DNA of 64,000 nucleotides from JAWKHR01 sp041394725 (GTDB lineage: Bacteria > Acidobacteriota > Vicinamibacteria > Vicinamibacterales > SCN-69-37). The DNA is taken from contig JAWKHR010000021.1 in NCBI GenBank assembly GCA_041394725.1, positions 49,476-113,475 on the forward strand. Reading direction: 5' to 3'. This document shows positions 47,592-54,513 of this stretch, in pieces (position 1 is the stretch's first letter; every line of letters begins with the position of its first letter). The notes beneath the pieces were generated by a model that worked only from the letters and a program-made list of their open reading frames with translations, searched no databases and had not been told where the DNA came from. Made by a program: the position numbers and the translations under genes.

Positions 47592-48227
47592 TCATTTCGA
47601 CGCGTGCATGACCTGCTGCGTGACGATGCTGTGCAGCGTGCCGTACGACTCGCGCAGCGTGACCCCGATCGCCGCCCAGTCGGGGGGCGTCCGCTCGGTC
47701 ATCAGCGCCGCCCTCGCGGCCAGCTGCGCGGGGCCCGACACGACCGTCGGCGGCAGCTCGTACCGCAGGCCGTCGCGCTCCGCGAACAGGCTGCCGACGT
47801 ACTGCTCGTTCGACAGTTCGGGCCGCCGCATCGAGATCCATGCCGAAAGTTCGGCGGTCGCCACCGCTTTCGGATCGAAATCCGCCTCGTACCAGTCGCG
47901 CTCGATCCGGTAGACCCGCTCGAGGTCGGGCAGCAGCTGCTCGAGGTGCGTGCGCGTCTGCCGGAACGCCGCGATGACCCGCGCCCGGTGGAACCCCGCG
48001 TCGATCGCCTTCGCCCACGTGTAGTGATGCTGCGCCCGGAGCTGCTGGACGACCTTGAAGAAGAGGTTGATCGTTTCCTTCCGGTTGTTCGCCTCCCAGA
48101 CCTCCCGCTCGAGCCGGGCCATCTGGACCGGGTCGAAGTTGGTCTGGCGGACGTCTCCCGGGGGCGTGTTGAAGAACAACACGTAGACGGCGCATCCCGC
48201 GAGCAGGAGTCCGATCACACGACCCAT
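47592..48227 (-). CDS. Hypothetical membrane-anchored helical protein
   Basis: 211 aa, not recognised. The start at 48227 has an excellent ribosome site (AAGGTGA, 5 bases upstream), so the 10 extra residues of the longer frame are excluded. An N-terminal hydrophobic segment (GRVIGLLLAGCAVYVLFF, residues 2-19) is probably an anchor; LAGC could be a lipobox but the leader is very short. The rest is helical and charged, with ARLEREVWEANNRKETINLF and VYRIERDWYEADFDPKAVATAEL, and looks periplasmic. It is divergent from the first pseudo-HtrA gene across a 196-base gap. Confidence 0.7.
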   Translation of the reverse strand: MGRVIGLLLAGCAVYVLFFNTPPGDVRQTNFDPVQMARLEREVWEANNRKETINLFFKVVQQLRAQHHYTWAKAIDAGFHRARVIAAFRQTRTHLEQLLPDLERVYRIERDWYEADFDPKAVATAELSAWISMRRPELSNEQYVGSLFAERDGLRYELPPTVVSGPAQLAARAALMTERTPPDWAAIGVTLRESYGTLHSIVTQQVMHASK

Positions 48228-48423
48228 GTCGTCACCTTCCAGCAAGACCGGTGCCATACGATTCTGGCTGTGCAGGGGACGGAAGGCCCCTGGCCTGGCC
48301 GCCGGGGACCCTTACGGATTTCGTACTTGGAACCGGCCTCACGGTGTCGCGGTCCGGGTCGGGCGACAATAACATCAGGTCATGCGCCGTTTGCTGCCTG
48401 CTCCAGACCTCCGAGGACACCCC

Positions 48424-49335
48424 ATGAGACTCCGCGCCTTGTTCCCCCCGGCGATCCCGCCGGCGGTCCCGCCGCCGGTGCCGGCCCCGGTCCCGTCCCC
48501 CGTCCCGCGCCGGCTCGGCCGCCTTGTCGTGATCGTCGCGGCCGTGCTCCTGTTGCCCGCCGCCGGCCGTGCCCAGACGCCGGCCGAACGCGACGCGGCG
48601 CGAGCCACCGTGCAGCGTCATGCCGATGCGATCGTCACCATCCTCGGCACGGCACGCGTCCACGTGACGATGGGCGGCCGCGAGGCGCCGGCCACCGAGG
48701 AGAACGTGGTGGCGAGCGGCGTCGTGCTCGACGGCGACGGGCTGGTCGTCGCCGCGCTGTCCGCGCTCGAACCGGCGCGGCTCATGAACTCGATGGTCGG
48801 GCGCATGGGCGCCGGGACGCCGGAGATGAACGTCGCGGTGGATCTGTCGGATCTGCGCGTCAAGCGCGCGGACGGGACCGACGTGCCGGCAAAGGTCGTC
48901 CTCCGCGACGAGGATCTCGACCTGGCGTTCCTGCGGCCGCAGGACACGCCGGCGACGCCGTGGACGTTCGTGGACGCGCCGGCGGCCGACGTGCGACCGA
49001 TGGACCTGCTCGTGGTGGTGTCGCGGCTCGGCGAACTGGCGGGCCGGCAGGTCGCCGGGCAGTTCGTCCCGGTCATGGTCGTGATCGACTCGCCGCGCCG
49101 GCTCTACTTCGCCGCCGGGGCGGGTGGCGGGGGCGCCGCCTTCGACGTCGCGGGCGGCTTCGTCGGCCTGACGGCGCTCCTGTCGAAGCCGGGCGCCGCG
49201 CCGTCCGCGGCCAGTCCGATGTCCATGATCACCGGCGGGCTGAACAGCCTGGACGCGCTCGGCCTGATCCCGGTCGTCGTGCCCATCGCCGAGATTCGCG
49301 ACGTGGCGCGCCAGGCCGCCGGCGGCAACCGCTGA
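48424..49335 (+). CDS. HtrA-fold protein lacking catalytic triad, copy 1
   Basis: 303-aa exported protein. A Pro-rich N-terminus precedes the signal core (LVVIVAAVLLLPAAGRAQ, about 35-52). The mature part follows the chymotrypsin-like HtrA pattern: VVASGVVLDGDGLVVAALSALEP aligns with GSGVIxxxDGYIxTNxHVV, but the catalytic His position is replaced; VVLRDEDLDLAFLRP keeps the Asp strand; the GNSGGP nucleophile motif is absent, replaced by GGAAFDVAGGFVGL. No PDZ follows. It is a paralogue of 52746-53531 (both begin AQTPxER, contain VLxxxGLxVxxLSALEP and VVLRDxDLDLxFLxP). Probably a non-catalytic binding protein. Start chosen for GAGG upstream; ATG 48382 is an alternative. Confidence 0.75.
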   Translation: MRLRALFPPAIPPAVPPPVPAPVPSPVPRRLGRLVVIVAAVLLLPAAGRAQTPAERDAARATVQRHADAIVTILGTARVHVTMGGREAPATEENVVASGVVLDGDGLVVAALSALEPARLMNSMVGRMGAGTPEMNVAVDLSDLRVKRADGTDVPAKVVLRDEDLDLAFLRPQDTPATPWTFVDAPAADVRPMDLLVVVSRLGELAGRQVAGQFVPVMVVIDSPRRLYFAAGAGGGGAAFDVAGGFVGLTALLSKPGAAPSAASPMSMITGGLNSLDALGLIPVVVPIAEIRDVARQAAGGNR

Positions 49336-49439
49336 TCCCGGCGACGCCCCGAGCATCGGGACCGGATCGACGACGCCAGCCGTCGCCGGTCGCGACACCC
49401 CGGAGGCGTGGCCGGCATCTGAAAGGCGTGGAGACGACG

Positions 49440-49853
49440 ATGACACGAGACGCCAGGTTCGACGTGACGATGAGCGACGCCGAGTGGCGCGAGAAGCTGA
49501 CCGACGACCAGTACGAGGTGCTGCGGAGGCACGGGACCGAGCTGCGCGGCACGAGCCCGCTCAACCGCGAGAAGCGGGACGGCACCTTCACCTGTGCCGG
49601 CTGCGGGCAGCCGCTCTTCGCCTCGGGTACCAAGTACGAGAGCGGGTCGGGCTGGCCGAGCTTCTACGAGCCGATCGAGGGCGCCGTCGGGACGACCGTC
49701 GACCGGAGCCACATGATGGTCCGGACGGAGGTCCACTGCGCCCGCTGCGGCGGGCACCTCGGCCACGTGTTCGACGACGGCCCGAACCCGACGGGCCAGC
49801 GGTACTGCATGAACGGCGTGGCGATGGCGTTCACGCCCGCGGAGGACGAGTAG
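49440..49853 (+). CDS. msrB: Peptide methionine-(R)-S-oxide reductase MsrB
   Basis: 137-aa enzyme reducing the R epimer of methionine sulfoxide in oxidised proteins with thioredoxin as usual donor. Zinc-binding pairs CAGC (about residue 44) and CARC (about 93), the substrate loop SGSGWPSFYEP and the catalytic Cys in RYCMNGVAM (about 123) are all present. ATG 49440 follows GGAG by 6 bases; the very long open frame upstream is a shadow. No signal peptide is visible, so cytoplasmic. The gene lies between a pseudo-HtrA gene and msrA, 3 bases from the latter. Confidence 0.96.
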   Translation: MTRDARFDVTMSDAEWREKLTDDQYEVLRRHGTELRGTSPLNREKRDGTFTCAGCGQPLFASGTKYESGSGWPSFYEPIEGAVGTTVDRSHMMVRTEVHCARCGGHLGHVFDDGPNPTGQRYCMNGVAMAFTPAEDE

Positions 49854-49856
49854 GTC

Positions 49857-50495
49857 ATGGCCTGGTTCAGCGCATCGAAGCTGGAAGTGCCGTCGCCCGA
49901 CCGGGCGCTGCCCGGACGCGACACGCCGATGCCGGTGCCCGCGCACCACGCGGTCAACGGCCACCCGCTGCACGGACCGTTCCCGGACGGGCTCGAGCAG
50001 GCCGTCTTCGGGCTGGGCTGCTTCTGGGGCGCCGAGCGCAAGTTCTGGCAGCATCCCGGTGTCTACACCACCGCGGTCGGCTACGCCGGCGGATCGACGC
50101 CGAACCCGACGTATGAAGAGGTCTGTTCGGGGCGGACCGGCCACACCGAGGCGGTGCTGGTGGTGTTCGACCCGGCGGTGACCAGTTATCGCGACCTGCT
50201 GAAGGTGTTCTGGGAGAGCCACGACCCGACGCAGGGCATGCGACAAGGCAACGACGTCGGCACGCAGTACCGATCGGCGATCTACACGACGTCGGAGGCA
50301 CAGCGCGAGGCGGCCGAGCAGTCGCGCGACGCGTACGCGGCCGAACTCGCGCGCCACGGCTTCCCGGGGATCACGACCGAGATCGCGGCGGCACCGCCGT
50401 TCTACTACGCCGAGACCTACCATCAGCAGTACCTGGCCAAGAACCCGATGGGCTACTGCGGCCTCGGGGGGACGGGGGTGCGGTGTGTGGAGTGA
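49857..50495 (+). CDS. msrA: Peptide methionine-(S)-S-oxide reductase MsrA
   Basis: 212-aa enzyme repairing the S epimer of methionine sulfoxide. The catalytic motif GLGCFWGAERKFW is near residue 53, followed by VYTTAVGYAGG, TGHTEAVLVVFDP and YHQQYLAKNPMGYCGLGGTGVRC, whose two distal cysteines are the expected resolving residues. An N-terminal extension of about 45 residues (LPGRDTPMPVPAHHAVNGHPLHGPF) is usual in the longer MsrA group. It is certainly cotranscribed with msrB (3-base gap). An octamer repeat separates it from htrA. Confidence 0.97.
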   Translation: MAWFSASKLEVPSPDRALPGRDTPMPVPAHHAVNGHPLHGPFPDGLEQAVFGLGCFWGAERKFWQHPGVYTTAVGYAGGSTPNPTYEEVCSGRTGHTEAVLVVFDPAVTSYRDLLKVFWESHDPTQGMRQGNDVGTQYRSAIYTTSEAQREAAEQSRDAYAAELARHGFPGITTEIAAAPPFYYAETYHQQYLAKNPMGYCGLGGTGVRCVE

Positions 50496-50498
50496 TCA

Positions 50499-50586
50499 AG
50501 GGACCTGAGGGTTCCAGGGTCCCAGGGGCCCAGGTTTCCCAGGGTCCCAGGGGCTCAAGGTCTCAGGGTGCGAGGGAGCCCTCGGG
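50499..50586. repeat. GGGTCCCA octamer array, longest copy
   Basis: About ten degenerate 8-base units (GGGTCCCA, GGGGCCCA, GGTTTCCCA, GGGTCCCA, GGGGCTCA, AGGTCTCA, GGGTGCGA) between msrA and htrA. All point the same way, ending in GGGAGCCCTCGGG, which can pair with itself. Confidence 0.8.
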
Positions 50587-50634
50587 CCTGGCGGCTTCTT
50601 GCTTCCCTTCGCCTGCGTCGGCTACCGTGACCGC

Positions 50635-52698
50635 GTGACTCCAGCGCGGTGGTTCCTCGGCGCGGTGCTGTTGCTCGTGGCCATGCCCGTGGCGGGGCAG
50701 TCGATGGGGCCGTCGTCGGCGGGGCCGTCGTCGGCGGGGCAATCGTCGGTGGGGCGCGACGGGCGTTCCGGGGTGGTCGTGCCGGCGCCGGTGGATCGCG
50801 CGATTGCGGCGGTCTATCCCAGCCTGGTGCGCATCTCGGTCGTGTCGCTCCAGTGGGCGGGCGGGCGCGAGGTGCGGCGGGAAGCGTCCGGCAGCGGGAC
50901 GATCGTCTCGCCCGACGGCTACATCGTGACCAACCACCACGTGGCGGGCCGCGTGGATCGAATCGTCTGCACGCTCCCGTCCAACGAGGAAGTGCCGGCG
51001 CGGCTCGTCGGCACCGATCCGCTCTCGGACATCGCGGTGCTGCAGCTGACGCCCGACACGCCGCGGACGTTTCCCGCGGCGCGCTGGGGCACGTCGGCGA
51101 CGCTGCGGCGCGGCGAGCCGGTCCTCGCGATGGGCAGCCCGCTGTCGCTGTCGCAGTCGGTGACGCAGGGCATCGTGAGCAACACCGACATGGTGATGCC
51201 GCAGATGTTCGGCGACGCGCTCGGCGCGCTCGACGGCGAGGACGTCGGCACCATCGTCAAGTGGATCGGCCACGACGCGGCCATCTACCCCGGCAACTCC
51301 GGCGGGCCGCTCGTCAGCCTGGCCGGCGAGATCGTCGGGGTCAACGAGATCAGCTTCGGCCTGTCGGGTGCGATCCCGGCCGACCTGGCGCGCGAGGTGT
51401 ACGAGGCCATCCGCCGCGACGGCCGGGTTCGCCGCAGCTGGACGGGCCTGACCGTGCAGCCGCGGCTCGAGGGGATGGCGGGACCGGGCGCGCTGGTCGC
51501 CTGGGTGGAGGACGGATCGCCCGCGGCCGCCGCCGGCTTCGTCGCCGGCGACGTGCTCGTGCGGGTCGGCGACGCCGCCGTGGACGCCCGCTTCGTCGAG
51601 CAGCTGCCGGCCATCAACCAGACGCTGTTCGGCCTGCGCATCGGCGCGCCCGTGCGGGTGGTCGTGCGGCGCGACGGCCGCGAGGTGGCCGGCGACGTGA
51701 CGCCCGTCGAGCGGCCCGATGCCGCCACCCGGCCGGTCGAGTTGCGCAACTGGGGCATCGTCGGCGCGAATCTCTCGGCGTTCGAGGCGCGCGAGATGGC
51801 GCGCGAGTCGGCCGACGGCGTCCGCGTCGTCAACCTGCGACCGGGCGGGCCGTCCGACCAGGCGCGGCCGTCGCTCGGGCGCGACGACGTGATCGTCGCG
51901 GTGGACGACCAGCCGGTGCGATCGGTGGAGGACCTGCGGCGGATCACCGGCGCCGCGCTCGCCGACAAGGCGCGCGCGAGTCTGCTCGTCGGGTTCGACC
52001 GCGGTCCCGAGCACCGCCTGACCGTCGTCGACGTCGGGCTGCCGACGACGAGCGACGCGGCGCCTGAGGCGCGCAAGGCCTGGGTGCCCGTGGCGGTGCA
52101 GGTGTTGACGCCGCCGCTCGCCGAGCGTCTCGGCCTGAAGGGCAAGACCGGCGTGCGGGTGACGCGGATCCTGCGGCCCGACGTGCCGCTGCAGGTGGGC
52201 GACATCGTCCTCGCGATCGACGGCGAGCCGGTTCGCGCGAGCGCGCCGGCCGACGAGGACGTGTTCGCGGCGGCGATCCGGCGGTATCGCATCGGGAACA
52301 CCGTGAGCCTGACGGTGCATCGCGGCGCGGCCGAGACCGAGGTGCCAGTCCTCCTCGCCGAGAGCCCGCGGCTCTCGCGCGAGATGGCGCGCTACGACGA
52401 CGACATGTTCGACTTCCGGGCACGCGACATCGCGCCGACCGACACGGAGGATCCGCGGCTGGCGGACGTCGTGCGCGGCGCGATGATCGACTCGGTGACG
52501 CCCGGTGGCTGGGCGGCGCTGGCGCGGCTCGAGGTGGGCGACGTCGTGCTGGCGGTCTCGGGGACCGCGATTGCCGACGTGGCGGGGCTCGAGGCGCGGA
52601 TGGCCGAGATCGACCGGGCGCGCCCCGCGTCGGTCGTCTTCCTGGTGCGCCGCGGCATTCGCACCGTTTTCCTGCAGGTGCGCCCATCGTGGCGCTGA
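50635..52698 (+). CDS. HtrA/DegP-like serine protease with four PDZ-like domains
   Basis: 687-aa periplasmic protease/chaperone for damaged proteins. The signal peptide TPARWFLGAVLLLVAMPVAG begins right after GTG 50635, which decides the start. Trypsin-like domain with intact triad: His102 in IVTNHHVAG, Asp132 in DPLSDIAVLQL and Ser222 in YPGNSGGPLV. Then four PDZ-like domains at roughly 255-355, 370-445, 485-575 and 610-685; each has a GD(V/I)(V/L)xxV(G/D/S) or equivalent strand (GDVLVRVGD, RDDVIVAVDD, GDIVLAIDG, GDVVLAVSG). DegP has two and DegS one, so this is an extended architecture. It sits between two catalytically dead paralogous folds and next to msrAB. Confidence 0.93.
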   Translation: MTPARWFLGAVLLLVAMPVAGQSMGPSSAGPSSAGQSSVGRDGRSGVVVPAPVDRAIAAVYPSLVRISVVSLQWAGGREVRREASGSGTIVSPDGYIVTNHHVAGRVDRIVCTLPSNEEVPARLVGTDPLSDIAVLQLTPDTPRTFPAARWGTSATLRRGEPVLAMGSPLSLSQSVTQGIVSNTDMVMPQMFGDALGALDGEDVGTIVKWIGHDAAIYPGNSGGPLVSLAGEIVGVNEISFGLSGAIPADLAREVYEAIRRDGRVRRSWTGLTVQPRLEGMAGPGALVAWVEDGSPAAAAGFVAGDVLVRVGDAAVDARFVEQLPAINQTLFGLRIGAPVRVVVRRDGREVAGDVTPVERPDAATRPVELRNWGIVGANLSAFEAREMARESADGVRVVNLRPGGPSDQARPSLGRDDVIVAVDDQPVRSVEDLRRITGAALADKARASLLVGFDRGPEHRLTVVDVGLPTTSDAAPEARKAWVPVAVQVLTPPLAERLGLKGKTGVRVTRILRPDVPLQVGDIVLAIDGEPVRASAPADEDVFAAAIRRYRIGNTVSLTVHRGAAETEVPVLLAESPRLSREMARYDDDMFDFRARDIAPTDTEDPRLADVVRGAMIDSVTPGGWAALARLEVGDVVLAVSGTAIADVAGLEARMAEIDRARPASVVFLVRRGIRTVFLQVRPSWR

Positions 52699-52745
52699 CC
52701 TGGCGGTCCGGTGCTGCCGGCCGCCGCGGATCGGAGCATCCATTC

Positions 52746-53531
52746 ATGACTCGAGTGTCGATCGTGCGCCTGGTGTCCGCCTGCGCGTCCGCCTGTGCCG
52801 TCGTCGTCGCGACCGCCGCGCCGGCGCGCGCGCAGACGCCGGAGGAACGGGTCGCGGCTCGAGCCGTCCTGACGAAACAGGGGGACGCGGCGGTGATGGT
52901 GCTCGCGACGATGAAGACGCACATCGTGGTGAACGGCCGCGAGCAGAATCGCGACGTGCCGCTGCAGTCGAACGGCCTCGTGATCGACGCCGCCGGGCTC
53001 ACGGTCATGCCGCTGTCGGCCCTCGAGCCGGGTGATCTCCTGACGCGGAGCCTCTCGGCGAACGCCCCGCCCGGGCAGAAGATCGAGGTGTCGTCGGAGA
53101 CGACCGAGCTGCGGGTGCGCTATTCGGATGGCACCGAGCAGGCGTCGTCGGTGGTCCTGCGGGACAGCGATCTGGACCTGGTCTTCCTGAAGCCGACCGA
53201 GGCGCTGACGGCGCCGGTGGTGTTCGTCGACGCGCCGTCGGCGACGGCGCAGCCGTTCGACCTGCTGGTGGCGCTGCAGCGCGGGCCGGAGCGGGACGGC
53301 TGGCGGACGTATTCGACGTTCACGTTCGTGCAGATGGCCGTCGAACGCCCGCGGACGTTCCTGAGCGTGCCGGTGTCGACGCTGGTGGGCAATGGGCTCG
53401 GCGCGGCGTTCTTCACGCCGGCGGGCGGGTTCGTGGGGCTCTACGTCCGGGTGGGCGGGTCGTCGTCGAGCCCGACCGGCGCGATCGTCTCCGCCGACGA
53501 CCTGCGGGAAGTCGCGAAACAGGTCAAGTAG
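52746..53531 (+). CDS. HtrA-fold protein lacking catalytic triad, copy 2
   Basis: 261-aa exported protein, paralogue of 48424-49335. The signal peptide ends APARA-Q, and the mature protein starts AQTPEERVAARAVL. The HtrA-like strands are present (SNGLVIDAAGLTVMPLSALEP and SVVLRDSDLDLVFLKP), but the His position reads LSALE and the Ser motif is replaced by GLGAAFFTPAGGFVGLYV, so protease activity is not expected. No PDZ domain. ATG 52746 has GGAG upstream and avoids overlap with htrA; the upstream GTG in the htrA tail is unlikely. A terminator-like hairpin follows the stop. It may bind clients or regulate HtrA; that is inference. Confidence 0.75.
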   Translation: MTRVSIVRLVSACASACAVVVATAAPARAQTPEERVAARAVLTKQGDAAVMVLATMKTHIVVNGREQNRDVPLQSNGLVIDAAGLTVMPLSALEPGDLLTRSLSANAPPGQKIEVSSETTELRVRYSDGTEQASSVVLRDSDLDLVFLKPTEALTAPVVFVDAPSATAQPFDLLVALQRGPERDGWRTYSTFTFVQMAVERPRTFLSVPVSTLVGNGLGAAFFTPAGGFVGLYVRVGGSSSSPTGAIVSADDLREVAKQVK

Positions 53532-53533
53532 CC

Positions 53534-53556
53534 AAAAAAGACTCCCGGTGTCTTTT
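53534..53556. terminator. Bidirectional terminator-like hairpin, AAAAGAC/GTCTTTT
   Basis: Stem AAAAGAC (53536-53542) with GTCTTTT (53550-53556) and a 7-base loop TCCCGGT, with A-tract before and T-tract after. It follows the pseudo-HtrA stop (53531) by 4 bases and also ends the convergent esterase pseudogene. The core AAAAGACTCCCGGTGTC recurs in the hairpin at 54458-54475. Confidence 0.7.
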
Positions 53557-53564
53557 CTGGCGCG

Positions 53565-54341
53565 CTATTTGAGTGCGCGCCGGAACGCTCGGAGAGCCGC
53601 GGGTGATAGATCGTCGAATGGTGCTCCTCGGGCATCGGGTCGAACAGTGCACCCCCGAGGGCGCGTTCTTCCCGAGGTCCGCCAGCCGTGCCGTGGCGGT
53701 GGCGATGCCCTGCTCGTCACAAGGCCAGTACAGGGTCTTTCAGGTCCGGCCGGGCCTGCAGCCGTGCTCGCGGCACCTTCCACCAGGCGCGCATCGTTCC
53801 ACCAGAGGCTGGGATCGAATGCCAGGTAGGTGTCGAACAGGTCTGGCTCCAGCAGGAACGTCTCCACCACGAACAGACCGGCCAGCGACTCGCCGACGAT
53901 AGCGGTCTCAACGGTGCGCACTGATCTTGGATGGCCGGCATCAATTCGTCGCGGATGAACTGCCTGAACGCAGCAGATCCGCCGACTTTGGCGCGATCGT
54001 GCGGTCATTGGCGTTCTCGGTCGGGCTTGTCATATCTCGCCGTCGTTCCGTGTTCTCGATCCTGACCAGGATGAACGGCCGCATCGTGCCGTTGCCAACT
54101 GACACTCTGTACTCAGGCCGGCCACTGCAGGAAGTCCTCCGCGATTCCGCCGTCGGGCATGAGCACGGGAGTCTCGCGCCCGCGAGGCCGTGAGGGCGGT
54201 GGGCAGGTGGATACTGTTCAGTCGCCGCGTCCTCACCGAGCACGCGGAGCGGAGGGTGAACGTCTCGCCGATCACCAGCGGCGCTGGCGCGCCCGCGCGA
54301 GGAGCCTGAGCCTGTGCAGCGGAACCCAGCGCGAGGAACAT
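53565..54341 (-). pseudogene. Frameshifted alpha/beta-hydrolase esterase (PF00756-like)
   Basis: Remnant of an exported esterase of the Fes/IroE-like group. Reading the minus strand, family segments appear in order but in changing frames: signal peptide LLLMFLALGSAAQA, then PLVIGETFTLRS, VLGED, RRLN, LPTAL, PVLMPDGGIAEDFLQWP, RPFILVRIENTERRRDMTSP, VGGSAAFRQFIRDELMPAI, then ETAIVGESLAGLFVVETFLL (nucleophile elbow G-E-S-L-A-G) and YLAFDPSLWWNDARL. At least four frameshifts are needed, so no functional product is possible. The catalytic His region near the 3' end is unreadable. Base composition is visibly less GC-rich than the neighbours. The remnant is bracketed by copies of one palindromic element (53534-53556 and 54413-54494). 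Confidence 0.85.
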
Positions 54342-54350
54342 CAACAGCAG

Positions 54351-54399
54351 GGGGACGGGTCTGTTTTCCACAGAAATGGCTCTTTTCGGGGACAGGTCT
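54351..54399. repeat. Direct repeat GGGGACgGGTCT / GGGGACaGGTCT
   Basis: Two 12-base copies with one difference, at 54351-54362 and 54388-54399, spaced by 25 bases containing TGTTTTCCACAGAAATGGC. They lie across the 5' end of the esterase pseudogene. The motif resembles the GGGGTCAGGTCT ends of the hairpin at 2154. Confidence 0.6.
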
Positions 54400-54412
54400 C
54401 CAGATACGACAC

Positions 54413-54494
54413 GACACCACGGACGAAAACGACACCGAGTCTTTTCACGTGATGGCAGAAAAGACTCCCGGTGTCGTTTTCGATCCGTGGTGTC
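54413..54494. repeat. Long REP-like hairpin with AAAAGACTCCCGGTGTC core
   Basis: Left arm 54413-54446 and right arm 54458-54494 are complementary over about 34 pairs with one small internal loop and a 2-base bulge; the loop is 11 bases. The right arm starts GAAAAGACTCCCGGTGTCG and extends through TTTTCGATCCGTGGTGTC. It lies 20 bases beyond the stop of the second orphan permease and could end its transcript, but its size suggests a mobile palindrome. Confidence 0.8.
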
Positions 54495-54513
54495 GGTAGT
54501 CGTTCCCGGCGTC

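Noticed and set aside
48329..48356. Possible ECF-type promoter (GGAACC, 16 bases, CGGTC) before the pseudo-HtrA gene
   Set aside because: Only the -35 is convincing and the stretch resembles the GTTGGAA repeat family; too weak to annotate.
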